A stretch of DNA of 64,000 nt from G963923955 sp963923955 (GCA_963923955.1 OZ000552.1:1488001-1552000), one strand, 5' to 3'; shown: positions 51,936 through 60,987, numbered from the stretch's first letter. Made by a program: numbers and translations. The notes: generated from the sequence alone by a model not told the origin.

Positions 51936-53792
51936 CTATCCGGCCAGCCCCAGGCGCCGTCGCGTTGACTCGGTCGGCTCGCCCTGCTCCGTCCAGCCGC
52001 GGATCGCATAGTACTTCGGCAGCATTTCATCCAGATTATTCACCTTGCCAGTTGCCGGGCCGGTCTTGGCGGCCTCTTTTAACAGCCGTTTCGGCAGGGT
52101 GTCGTCCTTGCCGGTGATGCCGGCGGCCAGATTAAAATCGCGCTCCATATTCCAGATCCGCTCGCCCACTTCCAGCATGGACTCCGCCGTCCACTCGCCC
52201 TCGCAAGCCGCATTCACCTGCGGGGCGATGTCTTCTAAGGTCCAGGCAAAGGTGGTAAAGACGCACAGGCCGGAGGAATCCACCGCCGCGGTAGCGTCTT
52301 GGAATGCCTTGACCAGCTCCGGCTTGCCTTCGGTCACCAGCGGGTCGGTCTTCTCCGGGATGCCCATGATTTCCGAGGACACCGTGTAGCTGCGCAGATG
52401 ACAGGCACCGCGATTGGAAGTCGCATAGGTTAAGCCCATGCCCTGAATGCCGCGCGGGTCATAGGCGGGAAACTCCTGGCCTTTCACGGTCATGGACAAT
52501 TCCGGGTGGCCGTATTTCTCACACAGGCGCTCGGAGCCCAAGCCCAGCTCTCGCCCGAAGCCCTCGCCGCGGGCGGTCGCCTCCGTTGCCCAGGTGAGCG
52601 CCTCGGCCGAGCCGAATTTTAATTCCACGCCGTTGGTCTGTTCTTTGCTGATGGCGCCCAGCTCAAACAATTCCATCGCCGCGGCGATGGTTGCGCCCAA
52701 AGAAATCGGGTCGATGCCGTCTTCATTGCAGAGAAAGTTGGCATAAGTCAAGGCGTCCAGGTCGTCCACGCCCGTGTCCGAGCCGAGCGCCCAGGCCGCT
52801 TCGTATTCCAGCCCGCCGGATGCGCCCCAGTATTCGGGCTTGTTTTGAATCGTGAAATGGCCTTGGTCGATGGTGGAGATGCGGCCACAGGCGATGGTGC
52901 AGGCAAAGCAGCCGGCATTGGTCACCAAATTGGGCCTGCCGTCGCCCTCTCTAGGCTCGTGCATGGCCTCGGCGGAAATCTTAGCAGCCCCTTCGAATTG
53001 CACCTCGCGCATGTTGCGGGTCGGCATGGCGCCGACTTCGTTGATGACATTCATCAAGACCTGGGTGCCGAATTGTGGCAGGCCGCCGCCGGTTACGGCA
53101 TTCTCGGCTAAGGTCTTTTTGCCCTCGTTCACGGCCTGCATAAAGGCCGCCGGGTCATGGATATTGCCCACGCCTTTGGTGCCGCGCACGGCCACGGCCT
53201 TGAGGTTTTTCGAGGCCATGACGGTGCCCACGCCGGAGCGCCCCGCCGCCCGGTGCAGGTCATTGACGATGGCCGAGTACAGGCAGCCGGCCTCCGCCGC
53301 GCGCCCGACTGCGGCGATGCGCAACAGCGGATCCTGGTATTTTTTATGCAGCCAGTGATCGGCCTCCCAGACGCTCTTGCCCCAGATCTCTTCTGCCGCG
53401 CAAAGTTCCGCCTTGTCATCTTCCAGATAGAGATAGACCGGCTTCTCCGCCTTGCCTTCAAAGATGATCATGTCCCAGCCGGCGGCCTTCATCTCCGCCC
53501 CGATAAAGCCGCCCGAATTGGAGCAGGCCACGCAGCCGGTCAAGGGGCTTTTCGTCACCACCGAATAGCGCCCGGCGGTGGAGGCCATCGTCCCGGTCAG
53601 AGGGCCGGTGGTCATGATCAGCTTGTTCTCCGCGCCCAGCGCATCGCAGCGCGGGTCGATCTCTTCCACCAGGTAGCGCGTCGCCAGGCCGCGCTGGCCA
53701 AGATACTGCTTGGCCCATTCCATGTTCAGCGGCTCTTCCGTGCAGTGGGCCGTGCCCAAGTTGATGCGTAGAATTTTTCTCGTCCAGGCCAT
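51936..53792 (-). CDS. aorB: Tungsten-type aldehyde:ferredoxin oxidoreductase, catalytic subunit
   Basis: The chosen start is the Met at 53792 (MAWTRKILRINLGTAHCTEEP), the family N-terminus; an open extension to 53873 overlaps the ferredoxin gene. At 618 residues it has the N-terminal pterin-binding domain (FIGAEMKAAGWDMIIFEG, GAENKLIMTTGPLTG). It also has the iron-sulfur block CFACTIACGR and the C-terminal blocks ALGSDTGVDDLDALTYANFLCNEDG and NRGACHLRSYT. AOR family enzymes oxidise aldehydes to carboxylic acids at a bis-pterin tungsten centre. The gene starts one base after the ferredoxin stop. Linkage to an NAD-type flavoprotein suggests use of NAD as electron acceptor. Confidence 0.94.
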   Translation of the reverse strand: MAWTRKILRINLGTAHCTEEPLNMEWAKQYLGQRGLATRYLVEEIDPRCDALGAENKLIMTTGPLTGTMASTAGRYSVVTKSPLTGCVACSNSGGFIGAEMKAAGWDMIIFEGKAEKPVYLYLEDDKAELCAAEEIWGKSVWEADHWLHKKYQDPLLRIAAVGRAAEAGCLYSAIVNDLHRAAGRSGVGTVMASKNLKAVAVRGTKGVGNIHDPAAFMQAVNEGKKTLAENAVTGGGLPQFGTQVLMNVINEVGAMPTRNMREVQFEGAAKISAEAMHEPREGDGRPNLVTNAGCFACTIACGRISTIDQGHFTIQNKPEYWGASGGLEYEAAWALGSDTGVDDLDALTYANFLCNEDGIDPISLGATIAAAMELFELGAISKEQTNGVELKFGSAEALTWATEATARGEGFGRELGLGSERLCEKYGHPELSMTVKGQEFPAYDPRGIQGMGLTYATSNRGACHLRSYTVSSEIMGIPEKTDPLVTEGKPELVKAFQDATAAVDSSGLCVFTTFAWTLEDIAPQVNAACEGEWTAESMLEVGERIWNMERDFNLAAGITGKDDTLPKRLLKEAAKTGPATGKVNNLDEMLPKYYAIRGWTEQGEPTESTRRRLGLAG

Positions 53793-53793
53793 C

Positions 53794-54270
53794 TTATCCC
53801 CCTTGCGCTTGCGTGTTGGCGGCTGCGGCATGCGCCCGCATGCGCTGTAAGCCGGTGTGATCGGAATCCACATAGGTGATCGCCTGCGTCGGACAGGCCT
53901 TGGCGCACTCCGGCTCGCCGCCGCACAGGTCGCACTTATACACCACCTCCTTTGCGCGGCTGTAATTCACCGTGCCGAAGGGACAGGCGATGGTGCAGAC
54001 CTTGCACCCAACGCAAGCATCATCCAGCACCTCCTTGGCGCCGGTGGCCTCGTTATAGACAATGGCCTCCACTGGGCAGGCATGTAAGCACCAGGCTTCC
54101 GCGCACTGGGTGCAGGTATAGGGAACGAAGCGGCCCTCATCGTGAAAGGTGAATATTTTTATGCGTGAGGCGGCCGGGTTGAACACGCCTTCGGCCTGAT
54201 AGGAACAGGCCATTTCACATTGCAGACAGCCGGTGCATTTTTCCGGCTCTATTTGAAGCGCTTTGAGCAT
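53794..54270 (-). CDS. aorA: Four-cluster 4Fe-4S ferredoxin subunit
   Basis: This 158-residue, cysteine-rich protein has four cysteine clusters: CTGCLQCEMAC, CTQCAEAWCLHAC, CVGCKVCTIAC and CDLCGGEPECAKAC. That spacing supports up to four [4Fe-4S] centres in the HycB/DmsB-type fold. No Tat or Sec signal is present, so it is cytosolic. It starts the operon and precedes the AOR gene by one base. It would wire electrons from the tungsten enzyme to the flavoprotein, as AorA does in Aromatoleum. An upstream promoter should lie in 54271-54541; no clear consensus was seen. Confidence 0.92.
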   Translation of the reverse strand: MLKALQIEPEKCTGCLQCEMACSYQAEGVFNPAASRIKIFTFHDEGRFVPYTCTQCAEAWCLHACPVEAIVYNEATGAKEVLDDACVGCKVCTIACPFGTVNYSRAKEVVYKCDLCGGEPECAKACPTQAITYVDSDHTGLQRMRAHAAAANTQAQGG

Positions 54271-54541
54271 TTTGCCTCCTTATTTGAGAGTTCCAAGAGA
54301 AACCGGTTAGTTAAGAGTATAGAAACTCAGCGGCCGTTTTGCCACCGATTTTGCCTCTTTATTTGCCAACTTTATCACCAAACCCTAAAAATAACCAACT
54401 GGTGTCGCCTGCTCCCCTTTTGTGTGCGTACAGCCAAAAGTCCGACGGATGAAGGGCTACGGTTTTGCCCTTGTAATAGCGGACGTAATCTTTTATTTTG
54501 CGAGCCTGTTTTGTTATGCGCCGGGAATCAGTGCTGCCCTT

Positions 54542-54614
54542 GCCGGATTAGCTCAGTTGGTAGAGCGGTGGTTTTGTAAACCATAGGTCGGCGGTTCGAG
54601 CCCGTCATCCGGCA
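54542..54614 (+). tRNA. trnT: tRNA-Thr (anticodon TGT)
   Basis: The cloverleaf is complete: acceptor GCCGGAT pairs with ATCCGGC, D stem GCTC/GAGC, anticodon stem GTGGT/ACCAT around the loop TTTGTAA, and T arm GGCGG-TTCGAGC-CCGTC. Loop bases 34-36 are TGT, which reads ACA (Thr). The 3' CCA is not encoded (the acceptor ends in A, then CCGG). Confidence 0.96.
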
Positions 54615-54717
54615 CCGGATCCTGGCGGCTATTGCCCGCTGTCCGCGCCACTCTATCCAGCCGATAGCTCAAGCCCTTGGCCGCTTGCATGACAAGAAAA
54701 TAGCTAAACCTAAAATC

Positions 54718-55539
54718 TCACTGAGGCTTGATGAATTTAAGGGTCATGCGATCACTCTCGCCAATGGCGGTGTATTTATCCCGGTCCTGATCTTTCAAGC
54801 GATATCCGGGCGGCAAGGTCCATACCCCTTCGGGATGATCTTTAGTATCTCTGGGATTGGCGTTAACCTCCGAGCGCTCCAGCAATCTGAACCCGGCTGC
54901 CTCGGCCAAGCGAACCACCTCAGCCTCCGGAACATAGCCTTTCTCGGCCCATGCCTTACCCCTCATCTCAGGACTGCCGCGGTGCTGCACCAGACCGAGT
55001 ATGCCGCCGGGTTTCAATACCTCATACATCGCCTGGAAGGTGGTCTCGGCCATGCCCGCCGCTATCCAGTTATGCGTATTGCGAAAGGTCAGCACCATGT
55101 CCGCCTGTCCCTGTGGTTCCAATTTTGTCTTTTTCGGCGGCGCAAACTCGGTCACCACAACCTTGTCATAGACGCCCGGCTGCGCAGCTAATTTATCCAG
55201 GTATTTTTTGGCATTCCTCCTGAAATATTCTCTCTCCGACTCGCTATCATAACTGGCGGCATATAATTTTCCCCTCTCGCGCAGACATGGCGCCAAGATC
55301 TCTGTGTACCAGCCACCGCCGCCGGGGGATACCTCGACCACCGTCATATCCTCGCGCAGACCGAACCAGCGCAAGGTTTCTACCGGATGTCGGTATTGAT
55401 TTCTGGCAATGTTTTTCTCGCTGCGATGCTCTCCCACTGCAATGTCTTCCAGGCGGCAGGCCGTATCATCCGCAGCAATAGCTGTATGGATAAACGTAAA
55501 AAACAAAAATAGTATCTTCATGCAGGCAGTATCTTTCAT
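54718..55539 (-). CDS. Exported SAM-dependent methyltransferase-like protein (COG4798-type)
   Basis: The chosen start is the Met at 55539, because a GAGGG site lies about 8 bases upstream and the protein then begins with a signal peptide (MKDTACMKILFLFFTF). Met at 55554 and at 55521 are alternatives. The body has a class I methyltransferase motif (VVEVSPGGGGWYTEIL), an acidic post-motif loop and MVLTFRNTHNW. It ends PEGVWTLPPGYRLKDQDR as in the predicted-methyltransferase family of proteobacteria. An exported SAM enzyme is puzzling because SAM is cytosolic; the family may bind another ligand. It is convergent with the tRNA-Thr gene. Confidence 0.78.
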   Translation of the reverse strand: MKDTACMKILFLFFTFIHTAIAADDTACRLEDIAVGEHRSEKNIARNQYRHPVETLRWFGLREDMTVVEVSPGGGGWYTEILAPCLRERGKLYAASYDSESEREYFRRNAKKYLDKLAAQPGVYDKVVVTEFAPPKKTKLEPQGQADMVLTFRNTHNWIAAGMAETTFQAMYEVLKPGGILGLVQHRGSPEMRGKAWAEKGYVPEAEVVRLAEAAGFRLLERSEVNANPRDTKDHPEGVWTLPPGYRLKDQDRDKYTAIGESDRMTLKFIKPQ

Positions 55540-55597
55540 GTGCTTATCCCTCATCAGACAGGTTCAGGTATTATATAGTAGTGCAGACCGCAAGAGT

Positions 55598-55888
55598 CTA
55601 GCCATGCGCCTTGGCATAGGCGTCTTTTTGTTCTTGCGTTGCTTCCTTTTGATATTTTTCCTTCCACTTGGCATAGGGCATGCCGTAGATGATCTCTCTG
55701 GCCTGTTCATAATCCATCTCAATCCCCTTCTCCTCGGCGGCGGCCCGGTACCATTTTGAAAAACAGTTGCGGCAGAAACCCGCTAGGTTCATCAGATCAA
55801 TATTCTGCACCTCCGTATGCTCGCGCATGTACTGCACAAGGTGACGAAAGGTTGCCGCCTCTATCTCAACACGAGTTTGCTCATCCAC
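55598..55888 (-). CDS. DUF1244-family protein
   Basis: This 96-residue, all-helical protein begins MDEQTRVEIEAATFRHLVQY and has the family core LMNLAGFCRNCFSKWYRAAA with the conserved Cys pair, then DYEQAREIIYGMPY. The family is widespread in proteobacteria and of unknown function. It is upstream of the exported methyltransferase-like gene on the same strand, with about 60 bases between the stop here and that gene's start. Confidence 0.92.
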   Translation of the reverse strand: MDEQTRVEIEAATFRHLVQYMREHTEVQNIDLMNLAGFCRNCFSKWYRAAAEEKGIEMDYEQAREIIYGMPYAKWKEKYQKEATQEQKDAYAKAHG

Positions 55889-56106
55889 GACTCTGCCTCC
55901 TAAGAATGTTTTCTACCAGTAAAATTGTCATCCATTATATCCGCCTGAATTGAGCAATCCATAGGCATTTCACCGACAGGCCCTCTCCCGCTTAAAGAAA
56001 ACTGACCGCATTCTTGCTTGAGTCTGCGGATGAAAGCCGTTGATCCGGCGGGATAATCACGCTATTTTGCCTTGCACCGGAACAGTGCTCACAGGCCGGT
56101 GAAATT

Positions 56107-56694
56107 GTGCGATCTTTAGTCTTTATGTATAAAAAAATACCATTGCACTTAGGGTGCCTCTTGCCCGTTTTTTTATTTTTTCAATGCCATGTCGTCTGCG
56201 CCAGTCCCTATCAATTAGAAATTTCAAAGAGCGATCAGGAATTGCTGGTAAAGGACGACGGCAATGTTATTAAGCGATACCGCACCGCCTCCGGCAAGGG
56301 CGGGACGGGCACAAAACGCCGCCTGGGTGATAACAAGACCCCGGTCGGCACTTACAGGATTGTGAATTTTAAGGCGGACAGTAAATTTCATTATTTTATG
56401 CAACTGGATTATCCCAACCTGATCGATGCCTGGCATGGCTATAAGAATGAAATCATTTCCGCGAAAGAATTCAAACAGATCGCAAGCGCCTATAAAAACG
56501 AACTGACCCCGCCGCAGAATACCGCTCTGGGTGGTTATATCGGTATTCACGGTATCGGGGTGCCCAGCGAAGAGAAGCTTGAAATCCATGCGCTGCATAA
56601 CTGGACGGAAGGCTGCATTGCCCTGAAAAATGATGAGATAAATGAATTGCGTCAATATGTCTCCATCGGGACACGGGTAATCATAAAGGAATAG
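56107..56694 (+). CDS. L,D-transpeptidase (YkuD domain), exported
   Basis: This 195-residue protein starts at GTG 56107 (a later ATG at 56125 is possible). It has a signal segment (IPLHLGCLLPVFLFFQCHVVCA) and a YkuD domain. The catalytic block is GIHGIGVPSEE then HNWTEGCIALKNDEI, giving the His, Gly-Cys and following Arg/Lys positions of the fold. The lead-in DNKTPVGTYRIVN is also typical. It would form 3-3 cross-links in peptidoglycan or attach proteins to it. Its stop is two bases before the next start, so it is linked to the VWA-FHA gene. Confidence 0.9.
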   Translation: MRSLVFMYKKIPLHLGCLLPVFLFFQCHVVCASPYQLEISKSDQELLVKDDGNVIKRYRTASGKGGTGTKRRLGDNKTPVGTYRIVNFKADSKFHYFMQLDYPNLIDAWHGYKNEIISAKEFKQIASAYKNELTPPQNTALGGYIGIHGIGVPSEEKLEIHALHNWTEGCIALKNDEINELRQYVSIGTRVIIKE

Positions 56695-56696
56695 CC

Positions 56697-58223
56697 ATGT
56701 CCCGCACTTGCGCATATCCCAGGCACACAATCTCCGCCCGGCTGTGGCTTGGTATATGCTTAGTTGCCAATAGCCATACAAGCTCTGCCTGGCAAGAGTT
56801 GACAGATGCCATCGACATTCGTTGCGAGCAGCAGGACTTTAGTAAAATAAGCTGCTCATATCGAGCGCTGGATGGCGGTGTCTTTCATTCAATAATGGCC
56901 AGCCTGGATGGGGATGCGCTGTTGATCATGGATGAGCCGGATAGCGCAGCAAAGCTTGCCTTGAGCGCCATTCTCTTCCTGGTTGATACCAGCGATCCAC
57001 GGCGGCAAGACGTGATTGATAAAAACATCGAACAGATTAAGGAATTATTAGCGCAAGGAGAGACCCAACACATATTCGGCCTGGCCACCTTTGATAAACA
57101 ATTACAGATAAAGGCAGCCATTGGCGCATCAAATGCGCAGATAGCAGCGGCCAGTAGTGCGCTTCAGGCGCGCGGCATGAGCACTGAACTATATCGCAAT
57201 CTGCTTGCGGCCATTGCGCTGCTGGATGAGGTAGCGGCCGATAGAAAGGCGATCTTCATATTTTCCGATGGGCAAGCGGAAGATCAGGCCTACTTCCACT
57301 AAGATGTCATCGAGGCCGCCCGAGAATCACGTATCATCATCAATAGTCTTGGCTTCCCGCGCTCTGCTTCGCTTTCCGTGGCCTTGCAGACCTTGAGGCG
57401 CTTGAGTGACGAGACTGGAGGCGTATTCATCGAGTCCGATCAAGAATTTGATCTGCCGCCATCTTTTCTTAGCGCCCCGTATAAAAATATTGATACCGAA
57501 AAAGCATTCAGTATTGATCTGGAGACTGTCGATCTTGCCCGCATTCGCAAGCCGGAAATAAGCCTGATCTTTCAGGGAGATGAAAATGAAATAACGCTGC
57601 GTGTCCCGGTTGTCATCCCGCCCACAGCAGCGGAGGCAATCAACATTGATGCGCCGACAGCCCAACAAGACAGCCTCACAACGGGCACTCTCGCTCATGG
57701 ACAGGCGCCGACGAACCCGGCTCAATCGCTGCCATACGGGCTTGATCTATGGTTGTGGTATGGCGTCCCTGCTGCACTGGCCATCTTGCTTATCCCGACC
57801 TTAATCGCCCTCGTTTTGCTTTATCGACAAGCGGTCAATAAGACAGCAGATGAGCGCTCAAAGACAGAGGAATTCAGGCCTTATGCCTACCTGATCACCT
57901 AGGATGAAAAGGGACTGCGTTATCCAATTATTCGCACCATCTGGCGCATCGGCCGCAGCCGCGATAACGAAATGACCTTGGACGACAATTCAATATTGCG
58001 CAGACATGCAGAGATCCAGCGCGATAGCAATGGCCGCTTCATATTATTGGATACCAACTCCGCCAACGGCCTCTTTGTCAATAATGAAAAAAAACTCAAA
58101 CATACTCTTCAAGAGGGCGACATTATCGAGATGGGTGATATCGCATTGCGCTTTACACAACATCCCATTGACTACCAGTTCAACGAGCAGACCGCCATGC
58201 TCAATACCAAGGCACCGGTGTGA
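56697..58223 (+). pseudogene. VWA-TM-FHA protein interrupted by two in-frame stops
   Basis: A single frame runs 1527 bases with two stops, TAA at 57300 and TAG at 57900, and no frame change. Part one has a signal-like start and a VWA domain (AILFLVDTSDPRRQ for the metal site, AIFIFSDGQAED). After the first stop comes DVIEAARESRIII; part two ends with a membrane helix (WYGVPAALAILLIPTLIALV). After the second stop comes a cytosolic FHA domain (TIWRIGRSRDNEMTL, RRHAEIQ, TNSANGLFVNN). CAA-to-TAA and CAG-to-TAG would explain both breaks. It is probably a recent pseudogene; read-through is the alternative. The intact protein would link a periplasmic VWA sensor to a cytosolic phosphothreonine reader. 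Confidence 0.85.
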
Positions 58224-58304
58224 TTGCTAATCTATGCGATACTCGTGAAATGATTTTTCCAGCATTGCTCTATTCTTTGAAGCTGGAAAAGGCAGCATTA
58301 TTCG

Positions 58305-58356
58305 CCATTCCTGCGTAAGAACGTCACCCCTGCCTGCGAGCAGAGGCAGGAATCCA
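58305..58356. repeat. Dispersed palindromic repeat, copy B
   Basis: Fifty-two bases (CCATTCCTGCGTAAGAACG to GGCAGGAATCCA) closely match 23326-23377. They are followed at 58377-58400 by a second REP-like hairpin (GACTCCCGCCTGCGCGGGAA). Both lie in the gene-free stretch between the FHA gene and tilS (58224-58637). Confidence 0.85.
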
Positions 58357-58408
58357 GTGTTGTATCGCGCCTGTGGGACTCCCGCCTGCGCGGGAATGAC
58401 AAAAGGGC

Positions 58409-58561
58409 TTAGATCAGGACAACGAGGATTAAGGTACTTTCTTTATTCTTTGCCTGCTCGCGTGTTGTCGCCGAATTTTCCTGAATCCGTTTTTCCGCGG
58501 TCAAGTCCACTTCCTGTTTGGTATCATCCAACTCGCGTTCTTTTTAATAGTCGGCTGCCAT
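58409..58561 (-). pseudogene. Small reading frame with an early in-frame TAA
   Basis: An ATG at 58561 has a good AGGGAG site 8 bases upstream. It is followed by GCAGCCGACTAT, then TAA at 58544-58546, then an open run KERELDDTKQEVDLTAEK with a charged helical look and a hydrophobic tail ending at 58409, right at the REP-like repeat. As for the VWA-FHA gene, a CAA-to-TAA change would explain the stop. It is a weak candidate, since 50 codons are easy to find by chance; the ribosome site is the main support. Confidence 0.35.
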
Positions 58562-58637
58562 AATATCACTCCCTTGAAGACGGCGGCCTTGCCTGGAAAA
58601 ATCATTTCATTTGCAATGGAAAATAACAGGGGCGGCT

Positions 58638-59993
58638 TCATACCGCCTCATTAAATCGCATTATCCGCTCAAGGCCCGACCAGCTTATCCGCCAGGCCTC
58701 TTCATTATCTGCGGCATACACACTCTCATCTATCCACAGGCCAACGACCGCCACCAGTTTGTCTTTAACAAACAGCAGTGGGATGCGATCTCTTTGCCAG
58801 GGTGGGATGCCTGCTTCTTGGAATAATTTTTTTAATTCACAGTGGTGCCGCCGGCCCGCCGGTTTGAGTGTTTCTCCTCCCTGACGAAAAGCAACTTTCA
58901 CCGCATCCTTGAGACAGGACTTTTTTATGCCATCTCCCATAGAAGTTTTTGCTGTTAGGCTCTCGCCCGCTATTTTGCATGGAGTCCCCGGTTTCCAGAC
59001 AACACTCTCGGCCGCGTTATGCCGGCCAAGTGGGGCCAGCGCCAGTATGTGTTTGGTGTAGCGGCGCACTTCCGCGCCCTCCCATGTTATGCAGGGCGAG
59101 GCATCATATTTTGAGGAAACAACGTCATGTAAGATACGAGTCAAATTTTTCTTATCCGGGAGCGGGAGTCGCAGATGCTGTATGTAGTATCTGAGCAGAT
59201 TGCTCCGGCGCGGTGATGACAGGTCTTTGACTGCACTGACATCAAGTGATCGATACCTGGCCTGATAACAGGATTGCATGTCTATTTCCGCCAGCGCTTC
59301 CATCAGGCGCACGGCTTCTGCCTGATTGTCGGCTGCACGCGCAAATGTCTCGGCAAGCCCGGTCCATCTCTTTTGCAACACCGGCAGCACCTCATGTCGT
59401 AGATAGTTACGGTCATAACGCCCATCACGATTCGTATCATCTTCAATCCATTGCAGGCCGTGATTAACAGCGTATTCATGCAGCGCCTGCCGACGCACAC
59501 CCAGCAGGGGTCGCACATGCAGGCCCGCTCCAAAATGACAGTGCAGCGGCATGGCCGCCAGACCTTTTGGGCCGGCACCACGCAGAAGCTGTAACAAAAG
59601 CGTCTCCGCCTGATCGTCCTTGTGATGCGCGGTGAGCAAAATGTCGCCGGCCTGCGTTTGCTTATTGAAAGCCCGATACCTCAGCTGCCTGGCCCAGGCC
59701 TCCGGACTCTTGCCATCAGGTGCACTCGCATCTACTTTAATAAGGCGGAATGCAAGGCCCAAACCCTCACAGACTGATCGAGCATGCCGCGCCCACTCCT
59801 CGGCCTGCTCGCTGATGTTATGATCAATATGGATGGCCAGTAAGCTGGCTGGCAAGGAAGATTTAAGAATGTTCAGGGCATGCAGCAGGACATGAGAGTC
59901 CAGCCCGCCGCTATAGGCCACCAGGTAACGTCTTGCCGCAGGGAAACGATGCAGAACTTCGATAAGGGTTTTTGAGGAAAAGGGCGGCGTCAA
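58638..59993 (-). CDS. tilS: tRNA(Ile)-lysidine synthase
   Basis: This 451-residue protein has the PP-loop ATPase motif YLVAYSGGLDSHVLLHAL near residue 30, the block ILLTAHHKDDQAETLLLQLL and RPLLGVRRQAL. The C-terminal TilS-type domain follows (GGETLKPAGRRHHCELKKLF, WQRDRIPLLFVKDKLVAV). It makes lysidine at the wobble base of tRNA-Ile(CAT), so that it reads AUA. The start is TTG at 59993, seven bases after accA, which is the usual order dnaE-accA-tilS in gammaproteobacteria. The length is normal. Confidence 0.97.
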   Translation of the reverse strand: MTPPFSSKTLIEVLHRFPAARRYLVAYSGGLDSHVLLHALNILKSSLPASLLAIHIDHNISEQAEEWARHARSVCEGLGLAFRLIKVDASAPDGKSPEAWARQLRYRAFNKQTQAGDILLTAHHKDDQAETLLLQLLRGAGPKGLAAMPLHCHFGAGLHVRPLLGVRRQALHEYAVNHGLQWIEDDTNRDGRYDRNYLRHEVLPVLQKRWTGLAETFARAADNQAEAVRLMEALAEIDMQSCYQARYRSLDVSAVKDLSSPRRSNLLRYYIQHLRLPLPDKKNLTRILHDVVSSKYDASPCITWEGAEVRRYTKHILALAPLGRHNAAESVVWKPGTPCKIAGESLTAKTSMGDGIKKSCLKDAVKVAFRQGGETLKPAGRRHHCELKKLFQEAGIPPWQRDRIPLLFVKDKLVAVVGLWIDESVYAADNEEAWRISWSGLERIMRFNEAV

Positions 59994-59999
59994 AATAGC

Positions 60000-60947
60000 T
60001 CACTGAAAAAAGCCGTGGGCGCGCAGCTTACGCCGCCGCTGCGCCAATAGATCATCCATGCTCAGGCCCTGTAATTGTGCGAGTTGATCCTTAATCACAG
60101 CGCGCACGTTATCTATCGCGGCGTCATAATCCCGATGCGCCCCGCCCAAAGGCTCCTTGATGATCTGATCTAAAATACCCATTTCATCAAGACGGGCGGC
60201 GGTAATGCCCAGCGCCTCTGCCGCGGCTTCGGCCTTGTCCGCACTCTTCCAAAGTATTGAGGCACAGCCCTCTGGTGAGATCACCGAATACATCGCGTAT
60301 TCCAGCATATTCAATCTGTCCGCCACACCGATGGCCAGCGCCCCGCCGGAACCGCCCTCGCCGATCACAACAGAGATAATCGGGCTTGCCAATTCCGACA
60401 TGACAAACAGGTTTCTGGCAATGGCCTCACTCTGGCCGCGCTCTTCTGCATCAATACCTGGGTAGGCCCCGGGCGTATCAATAAAGCTGATGACCGGCAA
60501 CCTAAAGCGCTCGGCCAACTGCATAACGCGCCGCGCCTTGCGATAACCCTCCGGTTTCGGCATGCCGTAATTACGATGGATCCTTTCCTTGATATCGCGC
60601 CCCTTTTGCTGGCCGATGACCACAAGCGGCTGCCCTTCAAAGCGCGCCAGGCCGGCAACAATCGCAGCATCATCCGCAAAGTGGCGATCGCCATGCAACT
60701 CATTAAAGTCGGTAAATAACTTATCGATATAATCAAGGCTGTACGGACGTTGCGGGTGCCGGGCCACCTGGGCGATTTGCCAGGCGCTGAGAGAAGAAAA
60801 AATTGACTCGGTCAGTTCCCTGCTGCGTCTTTGCAGCTTGCTGATCTCCTCAGAGATATTGATATCCGTATCAGCGCCAAGATAACGCAACTCTTCTATC
60901 TTCGCCTCTAACTCGGCAATGGGTTGTTCAAATTCCAGAAAATTCAT
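60000..60947 (-). CDS. accA: Acetyl-CoA carboxylase, carboxyltransferase alpha subunit
   Basis: The product has 315 residues, close to the 319 of E. coli. Family blocks are FLEFEQPIAELEAKIEELR, RPYSLDYIDKLFTDFNELHG, KGRDIKERIHRNYGMPKPEG, FIDTPGAYPGIDAEERGQ, IGEGGSGGALAIGVADR and YSVISPEGCASILWK. With AccD it transfers the carboxyl group from biotin to acetyl-CoA, the first step of fatty-acid synthesis. It lies 40 bases downstream of dnaE. Confidence 0.99.
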   Translation of the reverse strand: MNFLEFEQPIAELEAKIEELRYLGADTDINISEEISKLQRRSRELTESIFSSLSAWQIAQVARHPQRPYSLDYIDKLFTDFNELHGDRHFADDAAIVAGLARFEGQPLVVIGQQKGRDIKERIHRNYGMPKPEGYRKARRVMQLAERFRLPVISFIDTPGAYPGIDAEERGQSEAIARNLFVMSELASPIISVVIGEGGSGGALAIGVADRLNMLEYAMYSVISPEGCASILWKSADKAEAAAEALGITAARLDEMGILDQIIKEPLGGAHRDYDAAIDNVRAVIKDQLAQLQGLSMDDLLAQRRRKLRAHGFFQ

Positions 60948-60987
60948 GCCTGTTCAATTTTTTACTAATGCTTGACTAATAGGCAGA

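Noticed and set aside
51936..53873. Longer aldehyde oxidoreductase starting at 53873
   Set aside because: The extra 27 residues overlap the ferredoxin gene and resemble no AOR; MAWTRKILRINL is the normal start.
14720..57902. Alternative genetic code with TAA/TAG read as an amino acid
   Set aside because: infA ends at TAG, and coxS and moaC end at TAA, exactly at the family C-terminus, so both codons work as stops in this genome.
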